Assembly (NCBI RefSeq): GCF_000517125.1
Contig: NZ_KI912155.1
Span: 1,707 to 65,706, forward strand
DNA length: 64,000 nucleotides
DNA from: Arthrobacter sp. MA-N2
Lineage (GTDB): Bacteria > Actinomycetota > Actinomycetes > Actinomycetales > Micrococcaceae
Reading direction: 5' to 3'
Shown one piece after another: positions 28,455 through 37,589 of this stretch. Made by a program: the position numbers and the translations under genes. Under the pieces are notes generated by a model. That model saw only the letters and a program-made list of their open reading frames with translations, had not been told where the DNA came from and did no database searches. How positions within the stretch are numbered: the stretch's first letter is position 1; every line of letters begins with the position of its first letter.

Positions 28455-29507
28455 TCAGTAGTCGCCTTCGGACTTCAGGGAGCGGGCCAGGAGCCTGGGC
28501 CCCAGTTCATCAACGGATAGTTTGCCTTCAAGGACGGCTACGACGGCCGCGGTGATCGGCATGTCGACACCGAGTTTTCCGGCTAGTTCGTAGACAGCGT
28601 ACCCGGATTTGATGCCTTCCGCCGTCTGCGTCATGTGCTCGGTAACCTGTTCGAGGGTCAGGCCCTCGCCGAGCAGACGGCCCGCCGTATGGTTGCGGGA
28701 GAGCGGCGAGGAGCAGGTCGCCACGAGGTCGCCCAGACCGGCAAGGCCGGCGATCGTGCGTGCTTCGCCGCCCAGGGCAAGGGCTAGTCGCGACGTCTCC
28801 GCGAGGCCGCGGGTGATCACTGAAGCCTTCGTGTTGTCCCCCATTTGCTTGCCTTCGCAAATGCCGACGGCGAGGGCGATCACGTTTTTTACGATCCCGC
28901 CGATTTCGACTCCGACGACGTCGTTGCTCGTGTAGGGACGAAAATACGGTGCGGTGCAGTAGAGCGCGAACGATGCAGCCGTGGTTTCGTCGCTGCACGC
29001 CACTACGGAGGCCGTCGGTTCCCTTCGCGCGATCTCCATGGCCAGGTTGGGCCCCGAAACTACCGCTACCCGTGCCTGCGGGATGCCGAGTTCCTCGGAG
29101 ATGACCTGGCTCATGCGCGAGTCCGTGCCGAGTTCAAGACCCTTCATGAGGGAAACCACTACGGCGTCTGGGGCCACGAGTGGCTTCCATTCGCGAAGCT
29201 GCGGCCGAAGGGACTGCGCCGGGACGGCGAGAATCACGATTCCGGCGCCGGCAAGGACCTTGGACACGTCGGTTGAGGCAGTGATGGAATCCGGCAGCGC
29301 GACATCCTTCAAGTACTGCTCGTTGCGGTGCTCTGTGTTGATCTGCTCAACCACTTCGTCCCGCCGGCCCCAAATACGGATGCTGCGCTCTGCGCCAGTG
29401 GCTATTGCCGCATCCGCCAGGACCTTGGCGAACGTCGTGCCCCAGGATCCCGCGCCGAGCACAGCTACAACCGCGTTGTCGGCCGTAAGCACTTCCCCAG
29501 CGGTCAC
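28455..29507 (-). CDS. gpsA: Glycerol-3-phosphate dehydrogenase [NAD(P)+]
   Basis: Reduces dihydroxyacetone phosphate to sn-glycerol 3-phosphate for phospholipids. 350 residues. N-terminal VAVLGAGSWGTTFAKVLA nucleotide loop, VSLMKGLE, GPNLAMEIARREPT, and the C-terminal substrate block GLAGLGDLVATCSSPLSRNHTAGRLLGEG. The GTG start overlaps the plsC stop by 4 nt. Since PlsC acylates its product, the pairing is functional. Confidence 0.96.
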   Translation of the reverse strand: MTAGEVLTADNAVVAVLGAGSWGTTFAKVLADAAIATGAERSIRIWGRRDEVVEQINTEHRNEQYLKDVALPDSITASTDVSKVLAGAGIVILAVPAQSLRPQLREWKPLVAPDAVVVSLMKGLELGTDSRMSQVISEELGIPQARVAVVSGPNLAMEIARREPTASVVACSDETTAASFALYCTAPYFRPYTSNDVVGVEIGGIVKNVIALAVGICEGKQMGDNTKASVITRGLAETSRLALALGGEARTIAGLAGLGDLVATCSSPLSRNHTAGRLLGEGLTLEQVTEHMTQTAEGIKSGYAVYELAGKLGVDMPITAAVVAVLEGKLSVDELGPRLLARSLKSEGDY

Positions 29508-30280
29508 TTCTGTCCGTCCGCGCCGTTATTGCCTGCAGTTCCTTCAGTTGCTTCGAAGCGGCCATGCTTCGACTGGTTGTGGGCAGAAGGGTCCCAGCGT
29601 TCCTTGGGCGGAGCCTCTCCGCGCAAGGTCGCGAGAAGTCCCGTGATGGCGTCCATGATGATGTCCGTCGCCTCAACCAGCGTTGCCCGGTCCAGGGGCC
29701 GGCCTTGGAAAGCGCTGAGGTCGACTGGCTCTCCCACCAGGATGCGGGAAGTCTTCCGGGGGAAGACATGCAGACGCTTGGCATACCGGGGAAACACCTC
29801 ATGGGCACCCCAATGGGCAATCGGCACCACTGGTGCGCCGGTCAGGATCGCCAGGCGTGCAGCTCCGGTGTGGCCCTTCATCGGCCACAAGCCGGGGTCA
29901 CGCGTCAAGGTCCCCTCGGGATAGATGATGATGGCGCCGCCCGCGTCTACCACTTCCTGGGCGGCTTGCAGCGAACGGTTCGCTCCCGTCGTCGAGCGCT
30001 CCACCGGAATCTGGTTGGTGGCGCGCAACAGGCTACCCAGGACAGGCACCTTGAAGAGCCCGGCCTTCGCGAGGAAATGCGGCGGACGCTTGAGGTTATA
30101 GAGCATGTGCCCCACCACGATGGGGTCGATCTCGGTGCAATGGTTCGGGGCGGCAATGAAGCCGCCCGCAGGGAACTTTTCAGTCCCCTCCCACTTCTTG
30201 GCCATGAGAAGGTTCATGAGCGGACGGGCAACTCCCGCGAGAACGGCGAACATGGCCCGGCTCTGGGCCGATTCCTTCAA
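29504..30280 (-). CDS. plsC: 1-acyl-sn-glycerol-3-phosphate acyltransferase
   Basis: 258-residue membrane-associated PlsC-family acyltransferase. Catalytic NHCTEIDP (HX4D) at about residue 47, and YPEGTLTRD near residue 120. The likely reaction is acylation of lysophosphatidic acid; other lysophospholipid substrates are possible for this family. 11 nt after murA and overlapping gpsA. Confidence 0.9.
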   Translation of the reverse strand: MKESAQSRAMFAVLAGVARPLMNLLMAKKWEGTEKFPAGGFIAAPNHCTEIDPIVVGHMLYNLKRPPHFLAKAGLFKVPVLGSLLRATNQIPVERSTTGANRSLQAAQEVVDAGGAIIIYPEGTLTRDPGLWPMKGHTGAARLAILTGAPVVPIAHWGAHEVFPRYAKRLHVFPRKTSRILVGEPVDLSAFQGRPLDRATLVEATDIIMDAITGLLATLRGEAPPKERWDPSAHNQSKHGRFEATEGTAGNNGADGQK

Positions 30281-30291
30281 AGTGTCCCCCG

Positions 30292-31617
30292 CTACTTGGA
30301 GTCGGTGAGGTCGAAATCGGCACCTAATGCGGCGAGCTTTTCGGTGAAGCGCTCGTAGCCGCGGTTGATGATGTCGATCCCGGTCACCCTGGACGTGCCG
30401 GTCGCGGCAAGCGCCGCAATAAGGTGGCTGAATCCGCCACGGAGATCGGGAATGTCGATGTCAGTTCCCCTGAGCGGTGTAGGTCCCGAGACGACGGCGG
30501 AATGCAGGAAATTACGCTGGCCGAAACGGCACGGCACACTGCCAAGACATTCGCGGTGCACCTGGATGGTTGCCCCCATGCGGGTCAGGGCATCGGTGAA
30601 GCCGAAGCGGTTTTCGTACACAGTTTCGTGCACAATCGACACGCCTTCAGCCTGAGTCAAAGCGACCACCAGCGGCTGCTGCCAGTCGGTCATGAAGCCC
30701 GGGTGCACATCCGTTTCCAGGACGAGCGGGCTGAGTTTTCCGCCAGGGTGGTAGAAACGGATGCCGTCCTCGCGGATGTCCATTCCGCCGCCCACCTTGC
30801 GGTAGGTGTTCAAGAAGGTCATCATGTCGCGCTGGGATGCACCCTCCACGAAGATGTCTCCGCGGGTCACCAAGGCGGCCGAAGCCCAGGAAGCCGATTC
30901 GTTGCGGTCCGCCAGGGCCCGGTGGTCGTAGCCACCCAGGTCCTTGACTCCTTCGATCCGGATGGTGCGGTCAGTCTGGACGCTGATGATGGCGCCCATC
31001 TTTTGCAGCACAGCGATAAGGTCGATGATTTCCGGTTCAGTGGCGGCACCGCTGAGTTCCGTGATGCCCTCGGCACGCGTAGCGCTCAGCAGTACCTGTT
31101 CCGTGGCTCCCACCGACGGGTAGGGCAGGGAGATCTTGGCACCCTGGAGTCCCTTGGGGGCGGAAATGTGGATGCCGCCCGGCCGCTTTTCGACGACCGC
31201 GCCGAACTGCCGGAGAACATTCAGGTGGTAATCGATGGGCCGGTCGCCGATCTTGCAGCCACCCAGGTCAGGAATAAAAGCTTCGCCGATGGCATGGATC
31301 AATGGCCCGCACAGCAGGATCGGGATACGGGAGTCCCCCGCATGGGCGTCGATCGCGGTGCTGGACGCTGTCTTGGCGTTCTGGGGATCCAGCGTGAGAT
31401 CTCCCGTGATGGGGTCCTTCTGGACAGTCACGCCATGGAGCTGCAGCAGGCTGGTGACCACCTCCACGTCCTTGATTTCCGGAACGTTCCGCAGCACCGA
31501 AGGTTCGTTGCCGAGAAGCGAAGCCACCATGGCCTTGGGAACAAGGTTCTTGGCACCTCTGACGGTGACACGGCCGGTCAAAGGGACGCCGCCGCGGATT
31601 GTCAGAACACTACTCAT
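30292..31617 (-). CDS. murA: UDP-N-acetylglucosamine 1-carboxyvinyltransferase
   Basis: First committed step of peptidoglycan synthesis. 441 residues of the EPSP-synthase fold. GAKNLVPKAMVASLL is the substrate-binding start, and the catalytic Cys121 is in LGGCKIGDRPIDYH, so the enzyme keeps the Cys that fosfomycin modifies. DLRGGFSHLIAALAATG is the second family block. GAGGAAA precedes ATG 31617. Head of murA-plsC-gpsA-ddl. Confidence 0.95.
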   Translation of the reverse strand: MSSVLTIRGGVPLTGRVTVRGAKNLVPKAMVASLLGNEPSVLRNVPEIKDVEVVTSLLQLHGVTVQKDPITGDLTLDPQNAKTASSTAIDAHAGDSRIPILLCGPLIHAIGEAFIPDLGGCKIGDRPIDYHLNVLRQFGAVVEKRPGGIHISAPKGLQGAKISLPYPSVGATEQVLLSATRAEGITELSGAATEPEIIDLIAVLQKMGAIISVQTDRTIRIEGVKDLGGYDHRALADRNESASWASAALVTRGDIFVEGASQRDMMTFLNTYRKVGGGMDIREDGIRFYHPGGKLSPLVLETDVHPGFMTDWQQPLVVALTQAEGVSIVHETVYENRFGFTDALTRMGATIQVHRECLGSVPCRFGQRNFLHSAVVSGPTPLRGTDIDIPDLRGGFSHLIAALAATGTSRVTGIDIINRGYERFTEKLAALGADFDLTDSK

Positions 31618-31730
31618 CTATACCGGTTTCCTCACGAGTTGATGCCCCCACACTTACAAAGGCTCCAACTAAGCATAAAAGCTGACGTTACCGATTCGAA
31701 ATGGAGGCCCACCGGGGCATGCTTGAAGGA

Positions 31731-31776
31731 ACGGAAAAGGACCGGCGTGGCTCGTCGCCATCGCCGGTCTTTCCGT
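31731..31776 (-). terminator. Terminator downstream of leuCD
   Basis: ACGGAAA plus ACCGGCG (31731-31747) pairs with CGCCGGT plus TTTCCGT (31762-31776) with a small bulge and a 14-nt loop. It lies 30 nt past the leuD stop. No clear U-tract, so it could be partial or Rho-assisted. Confidence 0.5.
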
Positions 31777-31808
31777 CGGCCAGAAGTATTGGATTCGTGG
31801 GCCGCAGC

Positions 31809-32411
31809 CTACTGGATCCTTGCAGGCAGCGTTTTCGGCTTGAAGGAAGGCCTCGTGGCCTCGTATGCCGTGATGTCTTCCTCGTGCTGGAGCGTCAAGC
31901 CGATGTCGTCCAAGCCTTCCAAAAGGCGCCAGCGCGTGTAGTCATCGATTTCGAAGGGCGCCACCACGTTGCCGCATTCGACGGTCTTGGACACGAGGTC
32001 CACCTTGACCTCGGTACCGGGGGCGTTTTCGAGCACTTTCCAGATGAGCTCGATGTCGTCTTGGGCAAGCTCGGCCGCCAGAAGGCCTTGCTTTCCCGAG
32101 TTCCCGCGGAAGATGTCTGCGAAACGGGAAGAGAGGACGGCCTTGAAACCATAGTCCTTCAGTGCCCAGACGGCGTGTTCGCGGGATGAGCCGGTGCCGA
32201 AATCAGGCCCGGCCACCAGGACGGAGCCGGCGTTGAAAGGTTCCTGGTTCAGGATGAAGGATGCGTCCTTGCGCCACGCAGCGAACAGGGCGTCCTCGAA
32301 GCCGGTACGGGTAATCCGTTTCAGATAGACCGCGGGAATGATCTGGTCCGTGTCCACATTGCTTTGGCGCAGCGGGACACCGATGCCGGTGTGGGTGGTG
32401 AACTTTTCCAT
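31809..32411 (-). CDS. leuD: 3-isopropylmalate dehydratase small subunit
   Basis: 200 residues. [18 protein letters not shown] and [19 protein letters not shown] are the small-subunit (swivel domain) signatures. With LeuC it isomerises 2-isopropylmalate to 3-isopropylmalate in leucine synthesis. It follows leuC by 9 nt. Confidence 0.97.
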   Translation of the reverse strand: MEKFTTHTGIGVPLRQSNVDTDQIIPAVYLKRITRTGFEDALFAAWRKDASFILNQEPFNAGSVLVAGPDFGTGSSREHAVWALKDYGFKAVLSSRFADIFRGNSGKQGLLAAELAQDDIELIWKVLENAPGTEVKVDLVSKTVECGNVVAPFEIDDYTRWRLLEGLDDIGLTLQHEEDITAYEATRPSFKPKTLPARIQ

Positions 32412-32420
32412 GGGATCCTC

Positions 32421-33875
32421 CTAGGCGGCGTCGGTCGTGGTGGAAGCGGAAACGGAGGCGGACTCCAGGTCCGACGGCGAGCTGAGTGTCCCGCGAACCG
32501 CAGTGGCAGCAGCCACTACCGGTGAAACCAGGTGCGTGCGTCCGCCCTTGCCCTGCCGGCCTTCGAAGTTGCGGTTCGAGGTGGATGCACAGCGCTCCCC
32601 CGGCTCGAGCTGGTCCGGGTTCATGCCCAGGCACATCGAGCAGCCTGCGAAGCGCCACTCGGCACCGAACTCCTTGAATACCTTGTCCAGGCCCTCGGCC
32701 TCGGCCTCGAGCCGGACCCGCGCGGAGCCAGGCACTACCAGCATCCGCACCTTGGGGTCTTTTTCGCGGCCTCGGATGACGTCGGCCGCAGCGCGGAGGT
32801 CTTCGATGCGTGAGTTGGTGCAGGATCCCAGGAAGACGGTGTCCACGCGGATGTCCTTCATGGGCGTGCCGGCTTCCAGGCCCATGTACTGCAGCGCGCG
32901 TTCGGCCGCCAGTTTGGCGTTTTCGTCACCAAAGTCCTCGGGGAACGGCACCGCTTCGTTGAGCGAAATACCCTGGCCCGGGTTTGTCCCCCAGGTGACA
33001 AACGGTTCCAAAGTATCGGCGTCGAGGTCTACCTCGACGTCGAACGTTGCGTCGTCGTCGGTGTGCAGCGTGTTCCAGTACTCGACGGCTGCGTCCCATT
33101 CTTCGCCCTGGGGGGCGTGCGGGCGGCCGTACATGTAGTCGTACGTCGTCTGGTCCGGCGCCACCAGTCCCGCACGGGCGCCGGCCTCGATGGACATATT
33201 GCAGATGGTCATGCGGGCGTCCATGGACAGCGTCCGGATAGCCGAGCCGCGGTATTCCAGGACATAGCCTTGGCCGCCGCCGGTGCCGATCTTGGCGATG
33301 ACGGCCAGGATAATGTCCTTTGCCGACACGCCGGGGCGCAGAGTGCCCTCAACGTTGATGGCCATGGTCTTGAAAGGCTTGAGGGAGAGCGTCTGGGTTG
33401 CCATGACGTGTTCCACCTCGGAGGTGCCAATGCCCATGGCGAGCGCCCCGAAGGCACCGTGGGTCGAGGTGTGGGAATCGCCACAGACAACCGTCATGCC
33501 GGGCTGGGTCAGACCCAGCTGCGGACCGACGACGTGCACAATGCCTTGTTCGGCATCGCCTAGCGAGTGCAGGCGGACACCGAACTCCTTGCAGTTGTTC
33601 CGCAAGGTCTGGATCTGCGTGCGGCTGGTGAGATCGGCAATCGGCTTGTCGATATCGAGTGTCGGCGTGTTGTGGTCTTCCGTGGCGATGGTGAGGTCGG
33701 GACGGCGTAAGGGACGTCCGGCCAAGCGCAAGCCCTCGAAAGCCTGCGGCGAGGTCACCTCGTGCACTAGGTGCAGGTCGATGAACAGAAGATCGGGCTG
33801 GGCGTTGGCTCCTTCGCCTTCGCCCTTGCGCACTACGTGCGCATCCCAGACTTTCTCGGCCAGAGTCTTTCCCAC
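32421..33875 (-). CDS. leuC: 3-isopropylmalate dehydratase large subunit
   Basis: 484 residues. The iron-sulphur cluster ligands are in [10 protein letters not shown] and [44 protein letters not shown] is the aconitase-family block (given here as consecutive motifs [12 protein letters not shown] and [10 protein letters not shown]). GTG start at 33875 with AAGGGAG upstream. Transcribed with leuD and divergent from ndgR, whose product is the expected regulator. Confidence 0.97.
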   Translation of the reverse strand: MGKTLAEKVWDAHVVRKGEGEGANAQPDLLFIDLHLVHEVTSPQAFEGLRLAGRPLRRPDLTIATEDHNTPTLDIDKPIADLTSRTQIQTLRNNCKEFGVRLHSLGDAEQGIVHVVGPQLGLTQPGMTVVCGDSHTSTHGAFGALAMGIGTSEVEHVMATQTLSLKPFKTMAINVEGTLRPGVSAKDIILAVIAKIGTGGGQGYVLEYRGSAIRTLSMDARMTICNMSIEAGARAGLVAPDQTTYDYMYGRPHAPQGEEWDAAVEYWNTLHTDDDATFDVEVDLDADTLEPFVTWGTNPGQGISLNEAVPFPEDFGDENAKLAAERALQYMGLEAGTPMKDIRVDTVFLGSCTNSRIEDLRAAADVIRGREKDPKVRMLVVPGSARVRLEAEAEGLDKVFKEFGAEWRFAGCSMCLGMNPDQLEPGERCASTSNRNFEGRQGKGGRTHLVSPVVAAATAVRGTLSSPSDLESASVSASTTTDAA

Positions 33876-33952
33876 GGCCTGCTCCCTTCACTGCGGTTGG
33901 CTTGACTACTTCCACTGAACATCAGTGACCCGAACTGCGCCAGTGAAACAAC

Positions 33953-33987
33953 TTGCATCTCAGATATTGAGACGGCAATATCATTAC
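33953..33987 (+). promoter_or_regulatory. ndgR promoter with operator in the spacer
   Basis: A -35 TTGCAT (33953-33958), 17-nt spacer and -10 CAATAT (33976-33981) place transcription at the ATG at 33988, so the mRNA is predicted leaderless. The inverted repeat TCTCA-GATAT-TGAGA (33958-33972) fills the spacer. That suggests binding by NdgR itself, controlling both ndgR and the divergent leuCD. Confidence 0.5.
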
Positions 33988-34707
33988 ATGGACAATTCTA
34001 GTGGAGTCGGCGTCATCGATAAAGCGGCCCAGGTACTCGACGCACTTGAGGCGGGGCCAACCACTTTGGCTCAACTTGTGGCAGCAACCGGACTGGCCCG
34101 CCCCACCGTACACCGGCTGGCGCTGGCGCTCGTCCACCACCGGCTCGTAAGCCGCGACATCCAAGGGCGCTTTGTCCTCGGGAGCCGCCTTGTTGAGCTT
34201 GCTTCGGCGGCCGGCGAAGACAGGCTCATCGCGTCTGCCGGCCCGGTCCTCATCCAATTGCGCGACGCCACCGGAGAAAGCGCCCAAATCTTCCGACGCC
34301 AGGGGGACTGGCGCGTCTGCGTCGCCTCGGCCGAACGTCCGATCGGCCTGCGCGACACCATTCCCGTGGGCACCCAGCTATCCATGAAGGCCGGCTCGGC
34401 CGCCCAGATCCTCCTGGCATGGGAAGACCACGATCGCCTTCTCGACGGACTCCAGAATGCCCGGTTCACGCCGACGGTCCTGGCGGGAGTACGACGCCGG
34501 GGCTGGGCTCAGAGCCTCGGCGAACGCGAGCCCGGGGTCGCCTCCGTGTCTGCGCCGGTGCGCGGCCCTTCCGGTCGCGTCATCGCGGCAGTGTCCATCT
34601 CGGGCCCCATCGAGCGGCTGACCCGCCAGCCGGGACGCCTCCACGCCGAGGTTGTCTGCAATGCCGCCCGCGTGCTGACCGAGGCCCTGCGCAAGAACAA
34701 CGACTGA
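33988..34707 (+). CDS. ndgR: IclR-family transcriptional regulator NdgR
   Basis: 239 residues beginning DNSSGVGVIDKAAQVLDALEAG, closely matching the NdgR/LtbR type of actinobacteria, which control leuCD and other amino-acid genes. N-terminal winged helix (TTLAQLVAATGLARPTVHRLALAL), then the IclR effector domain with TGESAQIFRRQGD and VASVSAPVRGPSG. I chose ATG 33988 over the in-frame start at 33925 because it begins at the conserved residues and fits a leaderless promoter. Divergent from leuC. Confidence 0.92.
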   Translation: MDNSSGVGVIDKAAQVLDALEAGPTTLAQLVAATGLARPTVHRLALALVHHRLVSRDIQGRFVLGSRLVELASAAGEDRLIASAGPVLIQLRDATGESAQIFRRQGDWRVCVASAERPIGLRDTIPVGTQLSMKAGSAAQILLAWEDHDRLLDGLQNARFTPTVLAGVRRRGWAQSLGEREPGVASVSAPVRGPSGRVIAAVSISGPIERLTRQPGRLHAEVVCNAARVLTEALRKNND

Positions 34708-34762
34708 CCGCGTACCCCGCTAGCGCCCGGACTATCTGCGGGTGCGCATGTAGGGTGGGCGC

Positions 34763-35326
34763 ATGAACAGCTTTGCCGTGTTCCTGCGCGGGATCAACGT
34801 GGGCGGGATCAACATCAAAATGGCCGACCTCAAGACCGCCCTCAAGGCGTACCCTTTCACCGGCGTCAAGACCCTGCTGGCCAGTGGGAACGTTGTCCTT
34901 CAGAGCAAGCTGGACGCCGCGGGGGTCAAAGAGCAGTTCGAAGAATGCCTAAGGGAAGCCTTCGGCTATGACGCCTGGGTAGTGGTCCTCACCGCACGAA
35001 GGGTTGCTGAATTGGTGGACGCTTGCCCTTATCCCGCCGACGATAAAACCACGCACAGTTACATCACCCTCGCCTCGGACACTGCCATGCTGGACGAACT
35101 GTTCGACGCCGGCACGGCCCTCGGCGCCCCAGGGCGAGGCGGCGTCGAGCACGTCAGGCTGGGTCCCGAAGCGTCGGCCTGGCTCGCTCCGACGGGAGGC
35201 ACCCTGGACAGCCCCTTCAGCAAGCTCTCTTCGAAGCCCCGCTACAAGGCGAGCACCACCACCCGGAACCTGCGCACTCTCATCAAGGTCCGGGACGCCG
35301 CAGTTGCCCTCCAGAAAGAAGAATGA
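34763..35326 (+). CDS. DUF1697 family protein
   Basis: 187 residues matching DUF1697: AVFLRGINVGGINIKMADLK, LLASGNVVLQSK and the C-terminal NLRTLIKV. The family is widespread and of unknown function. ATG is 6 nt after TAGGGT (34751-34756), a leaderless arrangement. Confidence 0.9.
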   Translation: MNSFAVFLRGINVGGINIKMADLKTALKAYPFTGVKTLLASGNVVLQSKLDAAGVKEQFEECLREAFGYDAWVVVLTARRVAELVDACPYPADDKTTHSYITLASDTAMLDELFDAGTALGAPGRGGVEHVRLGPEASAWLAPTGGTLDSPFSKLSSKPRYKASTTTRNLRTLIKVRDAAVALQKEE

Positions 35327-35465
35327 GCGGTCGCCCGCACCGTTCTCCCCTCTTTTGAGTTCGGAAAGGGCCTGCTACGCGGCAAGTCGCCTTATTCCGG
35401 GGCTTTCTCGCGGCAAACAAGGGGAGAAAGATACGGCTCCAGATGTCCATCCGTATCTTGCACGA
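35327..35465. other. Structured intergenic segment, no gene seen
   Basis: 139 bp between the DUF1697 gene and the tRNA terminator. Two exact inverted repeats are present: TTCTCCCCT (35343-35351) with AGGGGAGAA (35420-35428), and AAGATACGG (35428-35436) with CCGTATCTT (35451-35459). The second may terminate the DUF1697 transcript. No coding sequence with support. Confidence 0.35.
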
Positions 35466-35502
35466 CGAAAAATCCCCCGGAACCTGTTGGTTCCGGGGGA
35501 TT
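35466..35502 (-). terminator. Intrinsic terminator after tRNA-Glu
   Basis: Perfect 14-bp stem AATCCCCCGGAACC (35471-35484) with its complement (35489-35502), 4-nt loop, followed on the minus strand by a run of T. It lies 8 nt beyond the 3' end of tRNA-Glu. Confidence 0.85.
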
Positions 35503-35509
35503 CATTTTG

Positions 35510-35582
35510 TGACCCCAGCGGGATTCGAACCCGCGTTACCGCCGTGAGAGGGCGGCGTACTAGGCCGCTATACGATGGGGCC
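35510..35582 (-). tRNA. tRNA-Glu (anticodon CUC)
   Basis: 73 nt. Acceptor GGCCCCA pairs with TGGGGTC (one G-T pair), the T-arm has GGTTCGAATCC, and the anticodon loop CTCTCAC sits on a CCGCC/GGCGG stem, giving CUC. The CCA end is not encoded. Probably co-transcribed with the tRNA-Gln 138 bp upstream. Confidence 0.96.
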
Positions 35583-35720
35583 TTGCACTTTTGACTACAT
35601 TTTTGAATCCCGATTCCGGGATTCAAGCTGAATAAGTATTTCACACATTCAGCGTTCATTCAAATCAGCGGACTGATTCAGAATTCCAAATTCCCGCAGA
35701 ATAATGCGGTCTATTTAGAG

Positions 35721-35792
35721 CTGGGATACCAGGACTCGAACCTAGAATGACGGTACCAGAAACCGTAGTGTTGCCAATTACACCATATCCCA
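35721..35792 (-). tRNA. tRNA-Gln (anticodon CUG)
   Basis: 72 nt. Acceptor TGGGATA/TATCCCA with discriminator G, T-arm GGTTCGAGTCC, anticodon loop TTCTGGT on an ACGGT/ACCGT stem, giving CUG. CCA not encoded. Upstream of tRNA-Glu on the same strand. Confidence 0.96.
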
Positions 35793-35967
35793 TTGGCGCT
35801 TTTAGGCCGGATTCGATGGCCTAAACCTTCGCTCCGCGCCCCTCAGCACGAGTAATTACTTTACCCGAGACTTTCGGCGCGCACAAATCGCCGCATGGGA
35901 TCCACCTGCCACCCCGTCGATCCACCAACCCCGGCGAAAGACCCTTGCAATCAACCGGATTTTAAGT

Positions 35968-36007
35968 TTACCCTCGGTAAGTTACCGCTCGGTAACCAAG
36001 CTTGACA
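35968..36007 (+). promoter_or_regulatory. Tandem TetR-like operators and a -35 box upstream of the xxxLxxG gene
   Basis: Within the 321-bp gap 35793-36113 there are two adjacent inverted repeats: TTACCCTCGGTAA (35968-35980) and GTTACCGCTCGGTAAC (35981-35996). They are followed by TTGACA (36002-36007). A convincing -10 was not found. Tandem TTACC...GGTAA palindromes beside a -35 are typical for TetR-family repressors; none is encoded nearby. I see no gene in the rest of this gap. Confidence 0.5.
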
Positions 36008-36113
36008 CAAATTTCGTGGCACGGTCGCAGGCCAAGTCGTCTGTTAGCTGTGTCACATGGGGGGATACCCGGCAGCAGCGCCGCCGCCGGGAAGTCATCG
36101 AGAGGAATTGCCC

Positions 36114-37577
36114 GTGACACGGAACCCTGCCCTTACCATCAGAACCCGAAGCCGCGCCCAGATGATCGCTATTGCCGTCCTCGCGCTCCTGTTGATCGCG
36201 CTCCTCGGCTTCTACGCCTTGGTCATCGGGAAGATCGCTGCAGGTTCGGCGCAACTCAATGACGGCGCAGGCCAGGCTTCAACCGGCGCCGGACAGCTCA
36301 AGGACGGCGCAGCAAGGCTTGCCGGCGGAGCCGCTGAAGCCAGCACCGGAGCCGCCACGCTGGCCGATGGAGCATCGAAGGTCCACACCGGAATTCAAGG
36401 CAAGCTGACCCCGGGCGCCCAGCAATTGAAGGATGGTGCCGACAAGCTCGCGAGTGGCGCAGAGAAGATCCAGAACGACGTCGACGCGAAGCTGGCACCG
36501 GGAGTCTACAAAGTGGATGACGGCGCCCAGAAGCTCGCCGCCGGGGCCGCGCAGCTTTCAGCCGCGTTGACTCCGACGCCCGGAGGCAACGCGGAAAACA
36601 ATCTCGCCGACGGCGCCACCCAACTCAACAATGGCGCGATCCAGCTGAACAACGGGGCCACCCAACTCAACGCCGGTGCTGCCCAACTCGATGCAGGTTC
36701 GGCCAGGTTGGCAGCGGGGACCGATCAACTCAAGGGTTTCCCCGGCGCCGGAAACGATCCCACCAAAGGCACGGGATCAGCGGCCTTGGCCCAAGGGCTC
36801 CAGCAACTGGCCGACGCCGCGAACGGGCTCCAGGGCGTTGTGCCCCTTGCGGCACTGAAGGCCCAGATCAATGCCCTCAACGATGGCGCGCATTGCCTCG
36901 ATGCCGGAGCTGGACAGCTCCAGGCCGGCGCGGGCCAGCTCGAGGCCGGGGCGGAACAACTGCACGACGGCACCGGACGGCTCGCCGACGGCACCGGGAA
37001 ACTCTCTGCCGGGACAGGAAAGCTGACAGCAGGATTTTCCACCCTCGCCCGGAAACTCAACAGCCAGGACCCAGCCGCCCCGGGAGTAGTTTTGGGCACG
37101 CAAATGCTCGCTGATGGAACGGCAAAGATCCGGGTGGGCATGGACGGTGTTCCGGGCGACCCGGAGCACCCGGGACTCCTCAAGGCCACGGCCGGCATGA
37201 CCGACGGAACGTCCCGCTTGGCCTCGGGCACGGATTCACTGATGGCCGGCATCAAGGGCAGCCCCGCTGATCCGTCCTCCCCTGGTCTCCTGGACGGTTC
37301 AACGGCGTTGGCGGCGGGCGCCTCCAAGTTGTCCGAAGGAAATGCCAAGCTGGCCGCGGGCTCAGCCCAATTGTCCGCAGGCGCGGACAAACTCGCAGAC
37401 GGGAATGCGCGCATTGCGGCGGGCACCGCGGAGCTCCATCAGGGCGCCGCGGCGGTATCGCCGTCGAACATGGCCGAAAAGTCCGATACCGGCACGGCGC
37501 TCGGCCTTGTGGGCGTTCTGGGTGCCGGTTCCGTGGGCGCGTTTGTCTTCCTGCGGAAGTTCCGGCTCGACGAGTAG
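36114..37577 (+). CDS. xxxLxxG heptad-repeat membrane protein (YhgE/Pip-like repeat)
   Basis: 487 residues from GTG 36114, preceded by AGAGGA; an in-frame upstream start at 36057 lacks a site. One transmembrane helix (about 17-39) follows a short basic N-terminus. About 400 residues of seven-residue repeats of the form (A/Q)xLxxGA come next, such as LKDGAAR LAGGAAE and LNNGAIQ LNNGATQ. A C-terminal helix GLVGVLGAGSVGAFVFL then ends in FRKFRLDE-like charges. The repeat is that of TIGR03057 (xxxLxxG heptads), found in YhgE/Pip membrane proteins, but the ABC-2 membrane domain is absent. It predicts a long extracellular helical hairpin anchored at both ends. Function unknown. Confidence 0.8.
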   Translation: MTRNPALTIRTRSRAQMIAIAVLALLLIALLGFYALVIGKIAAGSAQLNDGAGQASTGAGQLKDGAARLAGGAAEASTGAATLADGASKVHTGIQGKLTPGAQQLKDGADKLASGAEKIQNDVDAKLAPGVYKVDDGAQKLAAGAAQLSAALTPTPGGNAENNLADGATQLNNGAIQLNNGATQLNAGAAQLDAGSARLAAGTDQLKGFPGAGNDPTKGTGSAALAQGLQQLADAANGLQGVVPLAALKAQINALNDGAHCLDAGAGQLQAGAGQLEAGAEQLHDGTGRLADGTGKLSAGTGKLTAGFSTLARKLNSQDPAAPGVVLGTQMLADGTAKIRVGMDGVPGDPEHPGLLKATAGMTDGTSRLASGTDSLMAGIKGSPADPSSPGLLDGSTALAAGASKLSEGNAKLAAGSAQLSAGADKLADGNARIAAGTAELHQGAAAVSPSNMAEKSDTGTALGLVGVLGAGSVGAFVFLRKFRLDE

Positions 37578-37589
37578 CCGGGAAGCCGC

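Noticed and set aside
30424..31941. 505-codon open frame antisense to murA running into the leuD end
   Set aside because: Shadow of murA; it crosses an intergenic terminator and has no domain.
35375..35659. 94-codon open frame on the minus strand
   Set aside because: It runs through the tRNA-Glu gene and its terminator.
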